From positions 4,248,102-4,312,101 of the forward strand of contig NZ_CP045503.2 in the NCBI RefSeq assembly GCF_007004545.3: DNA of 64,000 nt, written 5' to 3'. This document shows positions 1 to 6,780 of the stretch, in pieces. Each line of letters begins with the position of its first letter. The first letter of the stretch is position 1. The stretch is from Shewanella eurypsychrophilus. GTDB lineage: Bacteria > Pseudomonadota > Gammaproteobacteria > Enterobacterales > Shewanellaceae. The position numbers and the translations under genes were made by a program. The notes beneath the pieces are model-generated. The model was given only the letters and a program-made list of their open reading frames with translations, searched no databases and was not told the origin of the DNA.

Positions 1-272
1 CCCGCTTTGATCTCTTGATTGGCCGTGACCTTTATGGCTTTAACTTTTCCAGTGACTTCAGGGGAGATATACACTGATTTATCAGATTCAAGCTTACCAA
101 TTAAGGAGATAGTTTGAGATAGCAGATGCTGATCGACAACACCAGTCACCACAGGCACTACACGAGGCGCACGATCTGATTTATCACCTGGCTTTTTCGC
201 CTGAGTAAAACTACTGAATGAAGCAATAGCTATCACAGCAAGCAAAGGGATCAATAGCAGACTTTTTTTCAT
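1..272 (-). CDS. RND efflux periplasmic adaptor subunit (N-terminal part, cut by window edge)
   Basis: Only the first 90 codons are inside the window. The product starts MKKSLLLIPLLAVIAIASF, a signal peptide or membrane anchor, followed by a basic linker. The next segment (VVTGVVDQHLLSQTISLIGKL) and the phrase VYISPEVTGKVKAIKV are typical of the first beta-strands and biotinyl-lipoyl-like domain of membrane-fusion proteins of the MexH/AcrA type. Such proteins bridge an inner-membrane RND pump to an outer-membrane channel. The pump gene would be expected just beyond the left edge. The exact substrate class cannot be told from this fragment. Confidence 0.75.
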   Translation of the reverse strand, partial: MKKSLLLIPLLAVIAIASFSSFTQAKKPGDKSDRAPRVVPVVTGVVDQHLLSQTISLIGKLESDKSVYISPEVTGKVKAIKVTANQEIKA

Positions 273-595
273 TGATGAATTTCTTATATTACCAGCATGG
301 AGAATGGCTGTTATTTTAAAGAAAAATCATCCTTTGTAGGGTAAAGCAGTGTAAAGCAACGCAAATGATTAGGCTTTATCGAATAGTATCTTGTAACAGA
401 GCATGACTAGAAACCCTTGCGTAACATCCTGAATACCAAGCCGCAACCATTGAGCGCGAACATCAACAAATCACAACCCGTTAGATACAAACTCTCTGAC
501 AGCGGCTTTAGTAAAGAAACAAGCAGATCCAGTTGAATCTTACACCCGCTTCTTGAATAATCTCCTCAGAGCTGAATCACAACAAAGAGGGAATA
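273..595. other. Divergent intergenic region, no gene seen
   Basis: About 320 bases separate the efflux adaptor (minus strand) from the acetyltransferase (plus strand). It must hold both promoters. I see no convincing paired -35/-10 elements, hairpin or small ORF with a ribosome-binding site. The sequence is AT-rich near the adaptor start. Confidence 0.4.
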
Positions 596-1060
596 TTGAA
601 ACTAATCTGGGTCGAGAAAACACAGCGTCATGCCGTTTTTGGCTTTTATAAACGCTTCATGCCTTATGCGCGCATCAGCCATAAAGAGCACATAGCTTTG
701 TTGATAAACGACGATAGACACACTTCCTCCCCTGAATCTTCTATTGAACTAGAGCAAATAGTTGCAGGCATAAGGCTTAGACCCGTCGGTGAATTTAGCT
801 TACTGATAGGTATGCTCGTATGCCCGGAGCAAAGAGGGAAAGGCCTAGGTCACCAACTGATGCGTGGCATTGCAGATAAACTGATATCGAATAAAACATA
901 TCTGTTTGCATTGCCTCACCTTGTTGAGTTTTATCGAAAGCACAATTTTAGCAATGACATTCAAGCACCAAATGACATTGCCCAGCTCTATGAAAAATAC
1001 ACCCGTCAAGGTAAAGAGTTAGTCGTGATGGGCTATCAAGGTAAAGAATCGATAGTTTAA
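596..1060 (+). CDS. GNAT family N-acetyltransferase
   Basis: This 154-residue protein is a small GNAT-fold acetyltransferase. The acetyl-CoA binding motif A is clear around residues 78-95 (VCPEQRGKGLGHQLM, the Q/RxxGxG/A signature), followed by a helix and a hydrophobic strand (YLFALPHLVEFYRKHNF) like the motif B region. The start is TTG, preceded at good spacing by AAAGAGGG. The substrate is unknown. The 3' end runs into a duplicated segment: the last codons and stop resemble sequence found again about 146 bases downstream, so the C-terminus may have been altered by that event. Confidence 0.7.
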   Translation: MKLIWVEKTQRHAVFGFYKRFMPYARISHKEHIALLINDDRHTSSPESSIELEQIVAGIRLRPVGEFSLLIGMLVCPEQRGKGLGHQLMRGIADKLISNKTYLFALPHLVEFYRKHNFSNDIQAPNDIAQLYEKYTRQGKELVVMGYQGKESIV

Positions 1061-1315
1061 TCTTTCTCCTGCGGTTGCTCTTGTCTTGGTAAGCTGAACA
1101 ACCAAGGCATCGACTTGAGCAGCCTATAACCCAACCAGATCATCATTTAGCTGGCGATCACTGCAACCAAGGTTGGCTACATCCAGGTAAAGGATCGGTA
1201 ATTTAATCTTTCTCTTCGATTGACACTTGTCTTGGTAAGCTGAACAGCCAAGGCATCGACTTGAGCAGCCTATAACCCAACCAGATCATCATAGAGGTGG
1301 CAATGACTGCAACCA
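1031..1315. repeat. Imperfect tandem direct repeat (2 x ~140 bp) carrying a decayed DUF2955 3' end
   Basis: Copy A (about 1031-1170) and copy B (about 1175-1315) align at a constant offset of about 146 bases, with long identical runs such as the 20-base core at 1109-1128. Copy B is the true 3' end of the minus-strand DUF2955 gene. Read on the minus strand, copy A encodes VAVIAS, a stop, then MMIWLGYRLLKSMPWLF and a different tail ending QEKD. It is therefore a broken paralogous C-terminus. The repeat also includes the last bases of the acetyltransferase gene. Confidence 0.8.
1074..1170 (-). pseudogene. Remnant of a DUF2955 C-terminus
   Basis: On the minus strand this stretch can be read as the last ~35 codons of a DUF2955 protein nearly identical to the intact neighbour. 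It is interrupted by a TAA exactly where the neighbour has a threonine-serine pair. The extreme C-terminal tail differs from the intact gene (EQPQEKD versus VSIEEKD). That suggests the remnant came from a related allele or paralog rather than a very recent slip. No start or ribosome-binding site is present. Confidence 0.65.
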
Positions 1316-2231
1316 AAATTGAGCTCGCTCGGTAAAGAATAGCGAAGAATGCGTCTTGCTGTCCCGGCACCATATTATTCGTCAAAGGGATTGTCAGCGC
1401 CGAGATCGCAGAGAAGCCGATCCCCGCCCATACAGGGTCCTTAGCCAACCAGCGACAGAAGATCCCGGCTGCGATGGCATAAGACACGAGATAGAGAATA
1501 GGGTTATCGAACATATCATAGAGAATGAATTGAATGGCCATAGCAGCCATGCAGCCTGCCACTGTGCCTATGATGCGGATTTTTGCCGCCATCATGGAGC
1601 CAGCTAACGTCATAGGTGCCAATATGACTAAAATGCTCGCTTGAGCCGAAAGTGAATCATTCAAATTAGCCACCTGAAAAATGACAAACGCAGCCATCGC
1701 AACCAACCAGCCCAGAGCAGTTTGTTCCAATATGGCCTTAGGCTCTTTATCTTGCCCTTGCACACTCATTGCGACTTGTTCTCCTATCGGTTCAGGAAAA
1801 CAATAAAAAGCCAGAGCACAGATTGGTAAGGCCATTAAGGCGGCAACCCAGATCCCTACAATGAAATTGTCTAAATCGAATGCTTGGTAGCTACCGAAAT
1901 TAAGCAAAATCGAGCCTATAAGTAGACCCACATAACCGAATATATAGGTCGATTTATGATGCATGGCAAAGCACTTGAAAAGTAGCATAATACCCACTGC
2001 AATCAGCATGATAATTGGATAAGGTTGCAAGAACCCTATGATTAGGCTTACCTGAACACTCACCCAGAAGGTGCCCAATATCAACTGCACAAACAAGCCT
2101 GTATTCCAACGATTCAGACTCACCAAGACAAACACGGGGAGCAAGGCCATAAACATGGCATTCGACCACCCGAGGAGTGTACTTATAGTCACACCCAGCA
2201 CACAGGCGAACCAGATCCTTAGCGGCTTCAT
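1203..2231 (-). CDS. DUF2955 / FUSC-like inner-membrane protein
   Basis: This 342-residue very hydrophobic protein has about ten membrane segments arranged in two similar halves separated by a short hydrophilic stretch near residues 155-170. That is the layout of DUF2955 proteins, relatives of the FUSC/aromatic-acid exporter family. A strong Shine-Dalgarno (GAGGAGGT) precedes the ATG. It follows the HlyD-like gene on the same strand after 77 bases, so the two are probably co-transcribed. By analogy with AaeAB-type pairs they may form an export system for small organic compounds. The substrate is inferred only by family analogy. Confidence 0.75.
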   Translation of the reverse strand: MKPLRIWFACVLGVTISTLLGWSNAMFMALLPVFVLVSLNRWNTGLFVQLILGTFWVSVQVSLIIGFLQPYPIIMLIAVGIMLLFKCFAMHHKSTYIFGYVGLLIGSILLNFGSYQAFDLDNFIVGIWVAALMALPICALAFYCFPEPIGEQVAMSVQGQDKEPKAILEQTALGWLVAMAAFVIFQVANLNDSLSAQASILVILAPMTLAGSMMAAKIRIIGTVAGCMAAMAIQFILYDMFDNPILYLVSYAIAAGIFCRWLAKDPVWAGIGFSAISALTIPLTNNMVPGQQDAFFAILYRASSILVAVIATSMMIWLGYRLLKSMPWLFSLPRQVSIEEKD

Positions 2232-2308
2232 TTTACCTCCTCAAGAAACTTTCTGATGGTGACATCCTAGTTAACTTGTTACTCATTTCTGCAGAATTAA
2301 ATGCGCGT

Positions 2309-3376
2309 TCAATACACATAATGAAGCAGACTTACTGTGCGTATTAATAGCTCACCCAAAAAATTAAACACAATATTATCAGTTTGATAGATAATGACCG
2401 TTGCACGAGAACCGACAAATAAATTATCAGGGAGTTGAATGTCTGAGCTGAAGTTAACCCTGACTCTCTGGGCATCACGTACCCAGCGATTACTGGTCAC
2501 TACCGATGATAATTGACCATTAGCCACCTGCTGTGCCGACGCCACACCAAAATCACGGCTAGACACCTCCAAGGACAACACATCACCCGGCAGGCCATCG
2601 AAGGCGACTTCGGCGCGCATGCCAGGATGCAACATTGAGGTCGCCTTCTCTCTGAAGTCGGCAGTGATCCATAGAGAGTCGGTAGGAATAAATGTCAAAA
2701 GAGGCTGATTAACACTGGCAAAGCTACCTTTATGTAATTGCAAATTTGTCACCACACCGTCACTCGGTGCTTTTATCTGTGTGTGAGAGAGGTCTAACTT
2801 AGCTTGTGCTAAATTTGTTTCGGCTGAATGTACTAAACTACTCTCCCCCTCACGATCACCAAGCTGAGTCTCAATTGCCCTAAGCTGGGCCTTCGCTGCA
2901 ACAAGATTTGCCGAGCTTTCATCTCTAACAGTCCTAGTCAAATCAAGCTTAGACTCAGAAACAGAGCCTGAAGTCGACAACTTAGATATTCTTTGAAACT
3001 CCCTTTTAGCATTGTCAGACGCTGCATTACTGGTTGTTATGTTCGCTTTCGCCGCCGCGGCCTGAGCATACAGAGACGCTTCCCCCTCGATGGCCTGTTT
3101 TAAATTCAACTCGGCCATAGTGACCGCTAACCTAAACTTGCGATCATCTATGCTAAACAACAGGTCCCCAGACTTAACGAGCTGGTTATTGTTAAGGTTA
3201 ACTTGGGTTATATAACCCGAGACTTCAGGGGCTAGCTGCACGACAAAGCCCTGCACCCGGCTCTCTGTCGTCATGGGTGCATAACGATCGGCCATAACCA
3301 GGTAGAGACAAGTCACCACGAATAGGGTAACTAACACTGTCATCCAGCGCCTGAATTTTTGCTCAGCTACTTGCAT
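2309..3376 (-). CDS. HlyD-family secretion / membrane-fusion protein
   Basis: This is a 355-residue EmrA/AaeA-like adaptor with one N-terminal membrane anchor (residues ~8-28). It then has a beta strand plus lipoyl half-motif (VQLAPEVSGYITQV), a long alpha-helical hairpin rich in Ala, Lys and Glu (about 75-190), the second lipoyl half (IKAPSDGVVTNLQL) and a beta-barrel. The ATG at 3376 is chosen over the one ten codons upstream because AAGGAG sits seven bases before it. It is the first gene of the pair with the DUF2955 protein and is divergent from a LysR gene that probably controls it. Confidence 0.82.
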   Translation of the reverse strand: MQVAEQKFRRWMTVLVTLFVVTCLYLVMADRYAPMTTESRVQGFVVQLAPEVSGYITQVNLNNNQLVKSGDLLFSIDDRKFRLAVTMAELNLKQAIEGEASLYAQAAAAKANITTSNAASDNAKREFQRISKLSTSGSVSESKLDLTRTVRDESSANLVAAKAQLRAIETQLGDREGESSLVHSAETNLAQAKLDLSHTQIKAPSDGVVTNLQLHKGSFASVNQPLLTFIPTDSLWITADFREKATSMLHPGMRAEVAFDGLPGDVLSLEVSSRDFGVASAQQVANGQLSSVVTSNRWVRDAQRVRVNFSSDIQLPDNLFVGSRATVIIYQTDNIVFNFLGELLIRTVSLLHYVY

Positions 3377-3454
3377 TTGATCTCCTTTCAATCTTAAGCA
3401 GAGCATTATATATCGCTATTTTTGCTACAAATAGTCTGTATCATAGGCCACGCA

Positions 3455-3472
3455 CGTCCTATTAATAGGACG
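3455..3472. promoter_or_regulatory. Perfect 18-bp palindrome, candidate LysR operator
   Basis: CGTCCTATTAATAGGACG is a perfect 9+9 palindrome between the divergent hlyD-like and lysR genes, about 30 bases before the lysR start. Its position and dyad symmetry suit an autoregulatory LysR-type binding site. The binding protein is inferred from location only. Confidence 0.5.
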
Positions 3473-3503
3473 AGAAACCAAAAGTAAGGTCATGGATTAA
3501 CAG

Positions 3504-4373
3504 ATGCCAAGCTTCGACGATATCAATTTATTTGTGCAAACAGTACGTCACCAAGGGATCAGTGCAGCCGCTAAGGCCAATGGCTTACAGCGCTCTAAGG
3601 TCAGTAGGCGCTTACAAGAGTTGGAAAAGCAGCTCGGCTACCAACTACTTATCCGCACTACCCGCAACATCGAACTCACAGAGCGTGGGCGATGGTTGTA
3701 TGAACAGGCTGATGCTCCCCTCAACAAATTAAATGAGGCGATAAATTTGATGAAAACAGAGCGAATGACCCCCCAGGGGAAAATGCGCTTGGCCATCCCT
3801 ACCGCTCTCGGTATGACAGAAATATTCTCTAATGTTATCGAAGATTATGTGAATCGATATCCTGATGTCAGATTAGAAGTCGAGCACCAAAAACAGGCTA
3901 TAGATTTAAGAAGAAGCGATACGGATCTACAAATTCTGCCGAGCTACATAGGCACATTACACGACGATTATGTTCAGCAGCACTTGCTCTATTTGAACTT
4001 TTGCATGGTCGCTTCGACAAGTTATCTCAGTCAATTTGGTACCCCTAAGCAAATTTCTGACCTAGCATCTCACCAGCTATTGGCGAGTCGCTATAGCAGG
4101 TCGCTGTTGCCAGCAGATGTCGAATATCACCTTTACAGCGATGATCTACAGCTTCTCATCAGGCTGGCAAAATCAGGAAAAGGCGTGGCCTTACTGCCCA
4201 GATTACTGGTGGACAAGTATCTTCAAGACGCTAGCTTGCTTGAAATATTAGCTCAGCAGAGTTTTACCAAACTGAAACTCACCTTGATCTATCCCTCTCA
4301 ACCTTATTTGCCCGAAAAGACCCGTGCCATGGTACAAATCCTGCGGCAATCATTTGATAAGGGAAGCGCATAG
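3504..4373 (+). CDS. LysR-family transcriptional regulator
   Basis: This 289-residue protein has an N-terminal winged helix-turn-helix (residues ~1-60: FVQTVRHQGISAAAKANGL, then SRRLQELEKQLGYQLLIR). A periplasmic-binding-protein-like effector domain follows from about residue 90. The N-terminal DNA-binding part is of the AaeR/CrgA type. It is divergent from the hlyD-DUF2955 pair, with a perfect palindrome in the shared 127-base region, so it most likely regulates that export pair and itself. The inducer is unknown. Confidence 0.85.
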   Translation: MPSFDDINLFVQTVRHQGISAAAKANGLQRSKVSRRLQELEKQLGYQLLIRTTRNIELTERGRWLYEQADAPLNKLNEAINLMKTERMTPQGKMRLAIPTALGMTEIFSNVIEDYVNRYPDVRLEVEHQKQAIDLRRSDTDLQILPSYIGTLHDDYVQQHLLYLNFCMVASTSYLSQFGTPKQISDLASHQLLASRYSRSLLPADVEYHLYSDDLQLLIRLAKSGKGVALLPRLLVDKYLQDASLLEILAQQSFTKLKLTLIYPSQPYLPEKTRAMVQILRQSFDKGSA

Positions 4374-4532
4374 AATAGAGCCGTTTACACGAAGATGGTC
4401 TCGTTTTTTATTTAATCGCTGTGGGTATAAGTAATCTGTTTTCAGGCTGACAAAAGCTCAATATCCAACTAGGGTTAGTAATGCCTATCAGTTTAAGTTA
4501 TTTGATGGATATTATTTATACGGAGATACAAG

Positions 4533-5792
4533 ATGACTCAAACTAAAACCCATTTTTTGCCTAGCTTCACTCTCCCCATTTTGGCAATAATAGTGATTGG
4601 GATCATCTCCTATCTAGTCACTGAATCGACAACATCAGCCCTGATATTAGCTTTTTTCAACGCCATTACGATCATAGCGATACATTGGAATGGTCAACGT
4701 CTGATAGCTAAGGATGTTGAGACGATAACCAAGGCATTATCAACGCAAGAAAAGACTATAGACCTCACTCAACGAATAGCCACTCCGTCATCCCCAAAAT
4801 TGGCTCACCTGCAAGTCTCACTCAATCAACATTTAGACCTATGTGAACAAGCTGTTTATTCGGCAGCAGAGTCGGCTAGCCGTTTAATCCCTATGTCATC
4901 AGATCTATCCGAAACTTATTTTAATATGACTCAAAAAGCCAACTTACAGTCCAATGTGAGCCTGCAAGTTGAATCTTCTGTCGATCGCATGTATCAGACT
5001 TCCACTCAAGTAAATGAATTGATAGACACTATGATTGAGGCGTCAGCTAGGGGTGAAACTAGAGTTGTTCAAGGCCAACAAATAGTGGCTCAAACCGTTG
5101 AAGGCATACATTCATTATCTATTAAGATGGATGAAGCCTTTATTGAATTGCAGTCACTACAAAACAGTAGCCAGCAGATAGGGTCTATCTTAGAGGTGAT
5201 CACTGCCATTGCAGAACAAACCAACCTATTAGCCCTCAATGCCGCAATTGAAGCCGCACGTGCAGGTGAACAAGGTCGAGGCTTTGCTGTTGTCGCCGAT
5301 GAAGTTCGCTCTCTCGCACAGCGCACCAGGGTATCGACGAATGAAGTCAAAACCATGATAGAAGAGATCCAGGGCTCAACAGAGCAACTATCCGAACATA
5401 TTCAAGGCAGTCATAAGCAAACAGAAAGCTCAGTAAAACAAGTTGAGCAAGTCAATGTCGAACTCAATGAAATTCAGACCGTAGTCGCCGAGACAAAAGC
5501 ATCTATTGACCTTATCGCTCAGTCGGTTGAATGTCAGACCCAAGCGGCCGAAGAGGTGAGAACATCAATAACCGGGATGCAGGAATTGAATAATGACGCC
5601 CTAGAAACATCTAAAATGCATAATGTGTCATCTGACGATTTGAAGAATTTAGGCAAAATAGTGAAAGATAAACTCGATGTATTCGTGATTTCAAACAATC
5701 CTTGGCAAGACTACCGACGCTCAATTAAGCGTAAATCAAATAAAAAGCAGACTAAGACAAAGAATATTGAAACAGAAATAGAGCTATTTTAA
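4533..5792 (+). CDS. Methyl-accepting chemotaxis protein without a sensory domain
   Basis: In this 419-residue protein two membrane segments come back to back at residues ~9-27 and ~31-47, leaving only a few residues outside the membrane. It therefore lacks a periplasmic ligand-binding domain, and I see no clear HAMP. The rest is a long coiled coil with the highly conserved signalling hairpin tip (EQTNLLALNAAIEAARAGE, then FAVVADEVRSLA) near residues 225-265, which contacts CheA and CheW. The C-terminus is Lys-rich with no CheR-binding pentapeptide. A GGAGAT ribosome-binding site precedes the ATG. Sensing may be through the membrane or a partner protein. Confidence 0.85.
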   Translation: MTQTKTHFLPSFTLPILAIIVIGIISYLVTESTTSALILAFFNAITIIAIHWNGQRLIAKDVETITKALSTQEKTIDLTQRIATPSSPKLAHLQVSLNQHLDLCEQAVYSAAESASRLIPMSSDLSETYFNMTQKANLQSNVSLQVESSVDRMYQTSTQVNELIDTMIEASARGETRVVQGQQIVAQTVEGIHSLSIKMDEAFIELQSLQNSSQQIGSILEVITAIAEQTNLLALNAAIEAARAGEQGRGFAVVADEVRSLAQRTRVSTNEVKTMIEEIQGSTEQLSEHIQGSHKQTESSVKQVEQVNVELNEIQTVVAETKASIDLIAQSVECQTQAAEEVRTSITGMQELNNDALETSKMHNVSSDDLKNLGKIVKDKLDVFVISNNPWQDYRRSIKRKSNKKQTKTKNIETEIELF

Positions 5793-5925
5793 TTTATTAC
5801 ACGTTACTCGCGATCACTTTACAAGCTGAGCATGCCTCAAAAACAAGTCAAACTAGCAGGTCACTTGTGCTTAGTCAGTTAAATAGGTAAGAATACCCTC
5901 CCAGATAAGCCATAGCGAACCCAGT

Positions 5926-6405
5926 ATGACTGAAATAAAAATAGCCATCTTTGTCGATGTACAAAATATCTATTACACTTGCCGCCAGGCCTATGGGCGT
6001 CAGTTTAACTATCGAAAACTGTGGCAACATATCAGCCATGAGGGTGAAATAGTATCGGCCACAGCTTATGCCATCCACAAAGGTGATGATGGGCAACTCA
6101 AGTTTCAAGATGCGCTCAAACACATAGGTTTCGATGTGAAGCTCAAACCCTTTATTCAACGCAGTGATGGTTCCGCCAAAGGCGATTGGGATGTGGGGAT
6201 CGCTATCGATATTATGGAGGCCGCCAGTGAAGTCGACCGTATCATCTTACTTTCAGGCGATGGAGATTTTGATCTGCTTATGCTCAAGGTGTATCAAAAG
6301 TATGGGGTGGACACCCAGGTTTATGGTGTTCCTTCACTCACAGCTAAATCGCTTATCGACTCGAGCAGCCAATTTAATCAGATAGATGAAAGCTTACTGC
6401 TTTAA
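5926..6405 (+). CDS. NYN-domain (LabA/DUF88-type) protein, PIN-like nuclease fold
   Basis: This 159-residue protein is a stand-alone NYN domain of the LabA/DUF88 group. The acidic residues expected for the PIN-like fold are visible: FVDVQN at residues ~8-13, DWDVGIAIDIM around 89-98, and LSGDGDF around 109-115. Members are predicted metal-dependent RNases, but the role of this subfamily is not established. It stands alone. Immediately downstream, without an intervening terminator, lies the first small RNA promoter. Confidence 0.8.
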   Translation: MTEIKIAIFVDVQNIYYTCRQAYGRQFNYRKLWQHISHEGEIVSATAYAIHKGDDGQLKFQDALKHIGFDVKLKPFIQRSDGSAKGDWDVGIAIDIMEAASEVDRIILLSGDGDFDLLMLKVYQKYGVDTQVYGVPSLTAKSLIDSSSQFNQIDESLLL

Positions 6406-6528
6406 GTTGAAAAACAATTTAAAAGAAAGCAATGAATAAAATCAGATTAAAAACAATTGATTGCGACTAATAAAGATTAATGGGGAATGCGTTGAAGACA
6501 AAATATAAATTTAAATTTTATCTTTGGT

Positions 6529-6555
6529 GAACTTTATTCAAAATAGTGACTCTGA
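6529..6555 (+). promoter_or_regulatory. Sigma-E-type promoter of small RNA 1
   Basis: GAACTT at 6529-6534 and TCTGA at 6551-6555 are separated by 16 bases, as in known RpoE promoters. The flanks (CAAAA in the spacer, GACTCTGAC at the -10) are almost identical to the second promoter at 9756-9782. Transcription would start at about 6560-6562. Confidence 0.75.
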
Positions 6556-6560
6556 CTATA

Positions 6561-6742
6561 TGTAGCAAGTTGAGTGTAACTTGTTTTATGTTTTCATCAT
6601 GGTTCATCACCTCCCTATTCGAGGATTCAATGAATTCTCAACTGAACGATGAGTGAGTTTGCTAGCGCTATACCGCTTATTGGTTCAGACATTTATTCTT
6701 TTAAAGAATTTTATGGCACCTCATTGAGGTGCCATTTTTTTT
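6561..6742 (+). ncRNA. Candidate sigma-E-dependent small RNA 1
   Basis: A ~180-nt transcription unit is bounded by a sigma-E-type promoter and a Rho-independent terminator, with no plausible ORF. It has a 5' hairpin (CAAGTT/AACTTG, 6566-6583), then an unpaired pyrimidine-rich stretch TTTTCATCATGG and TTCATCACCTCCC (6591-6615). That stretch is complementary to a generic Shine-Dalgarno plus ATGATGAA start region. A hairpin at 6621-6639 and a small AT hairpin near 6695-6709 precede the terminator. The order of elements and several blocks (TTCATCA, CTCCC, CTAGCGC) recur in the RNA at 9789-9956. That it is expressed and Hfq-dependent is inference. Confidence 0.7.
6714..6742 (+). terminator. Rho-independent terminator of small RNA 1
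   Basis: A GGCACCTCA / TGAGGTGCC hairpin (6715-6733) is followed by A and eight T residues. The loop is very short. Confidence 0.85.
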
Positions 6743-6760
6743 GCTCGTCTAAATGGTGAG

Positions 6761-6780
6761 TTATACCAATAGGTATCCAA
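6761..6780. repeat. Dispersed palindromic motif TTATACCAATAGGTAT
   Basis: This is one of four related short palindromes in the window (others at 35462, 45737 and 58913), all intergenic. The core ATACCRATWGGTAT is an inverted repeat. It is a small Shewanella-like dispersed element of unknown role. This one abuts the stop of the M1 peptidase gene. Confidence 0.5.

Noticed and set aside
5875..6159. 94-codon minus-strand frame opposite the NYN gene
   Set aside because: Shadow of the plus-strand gene; no ribosome-binding site and no conserved motif.
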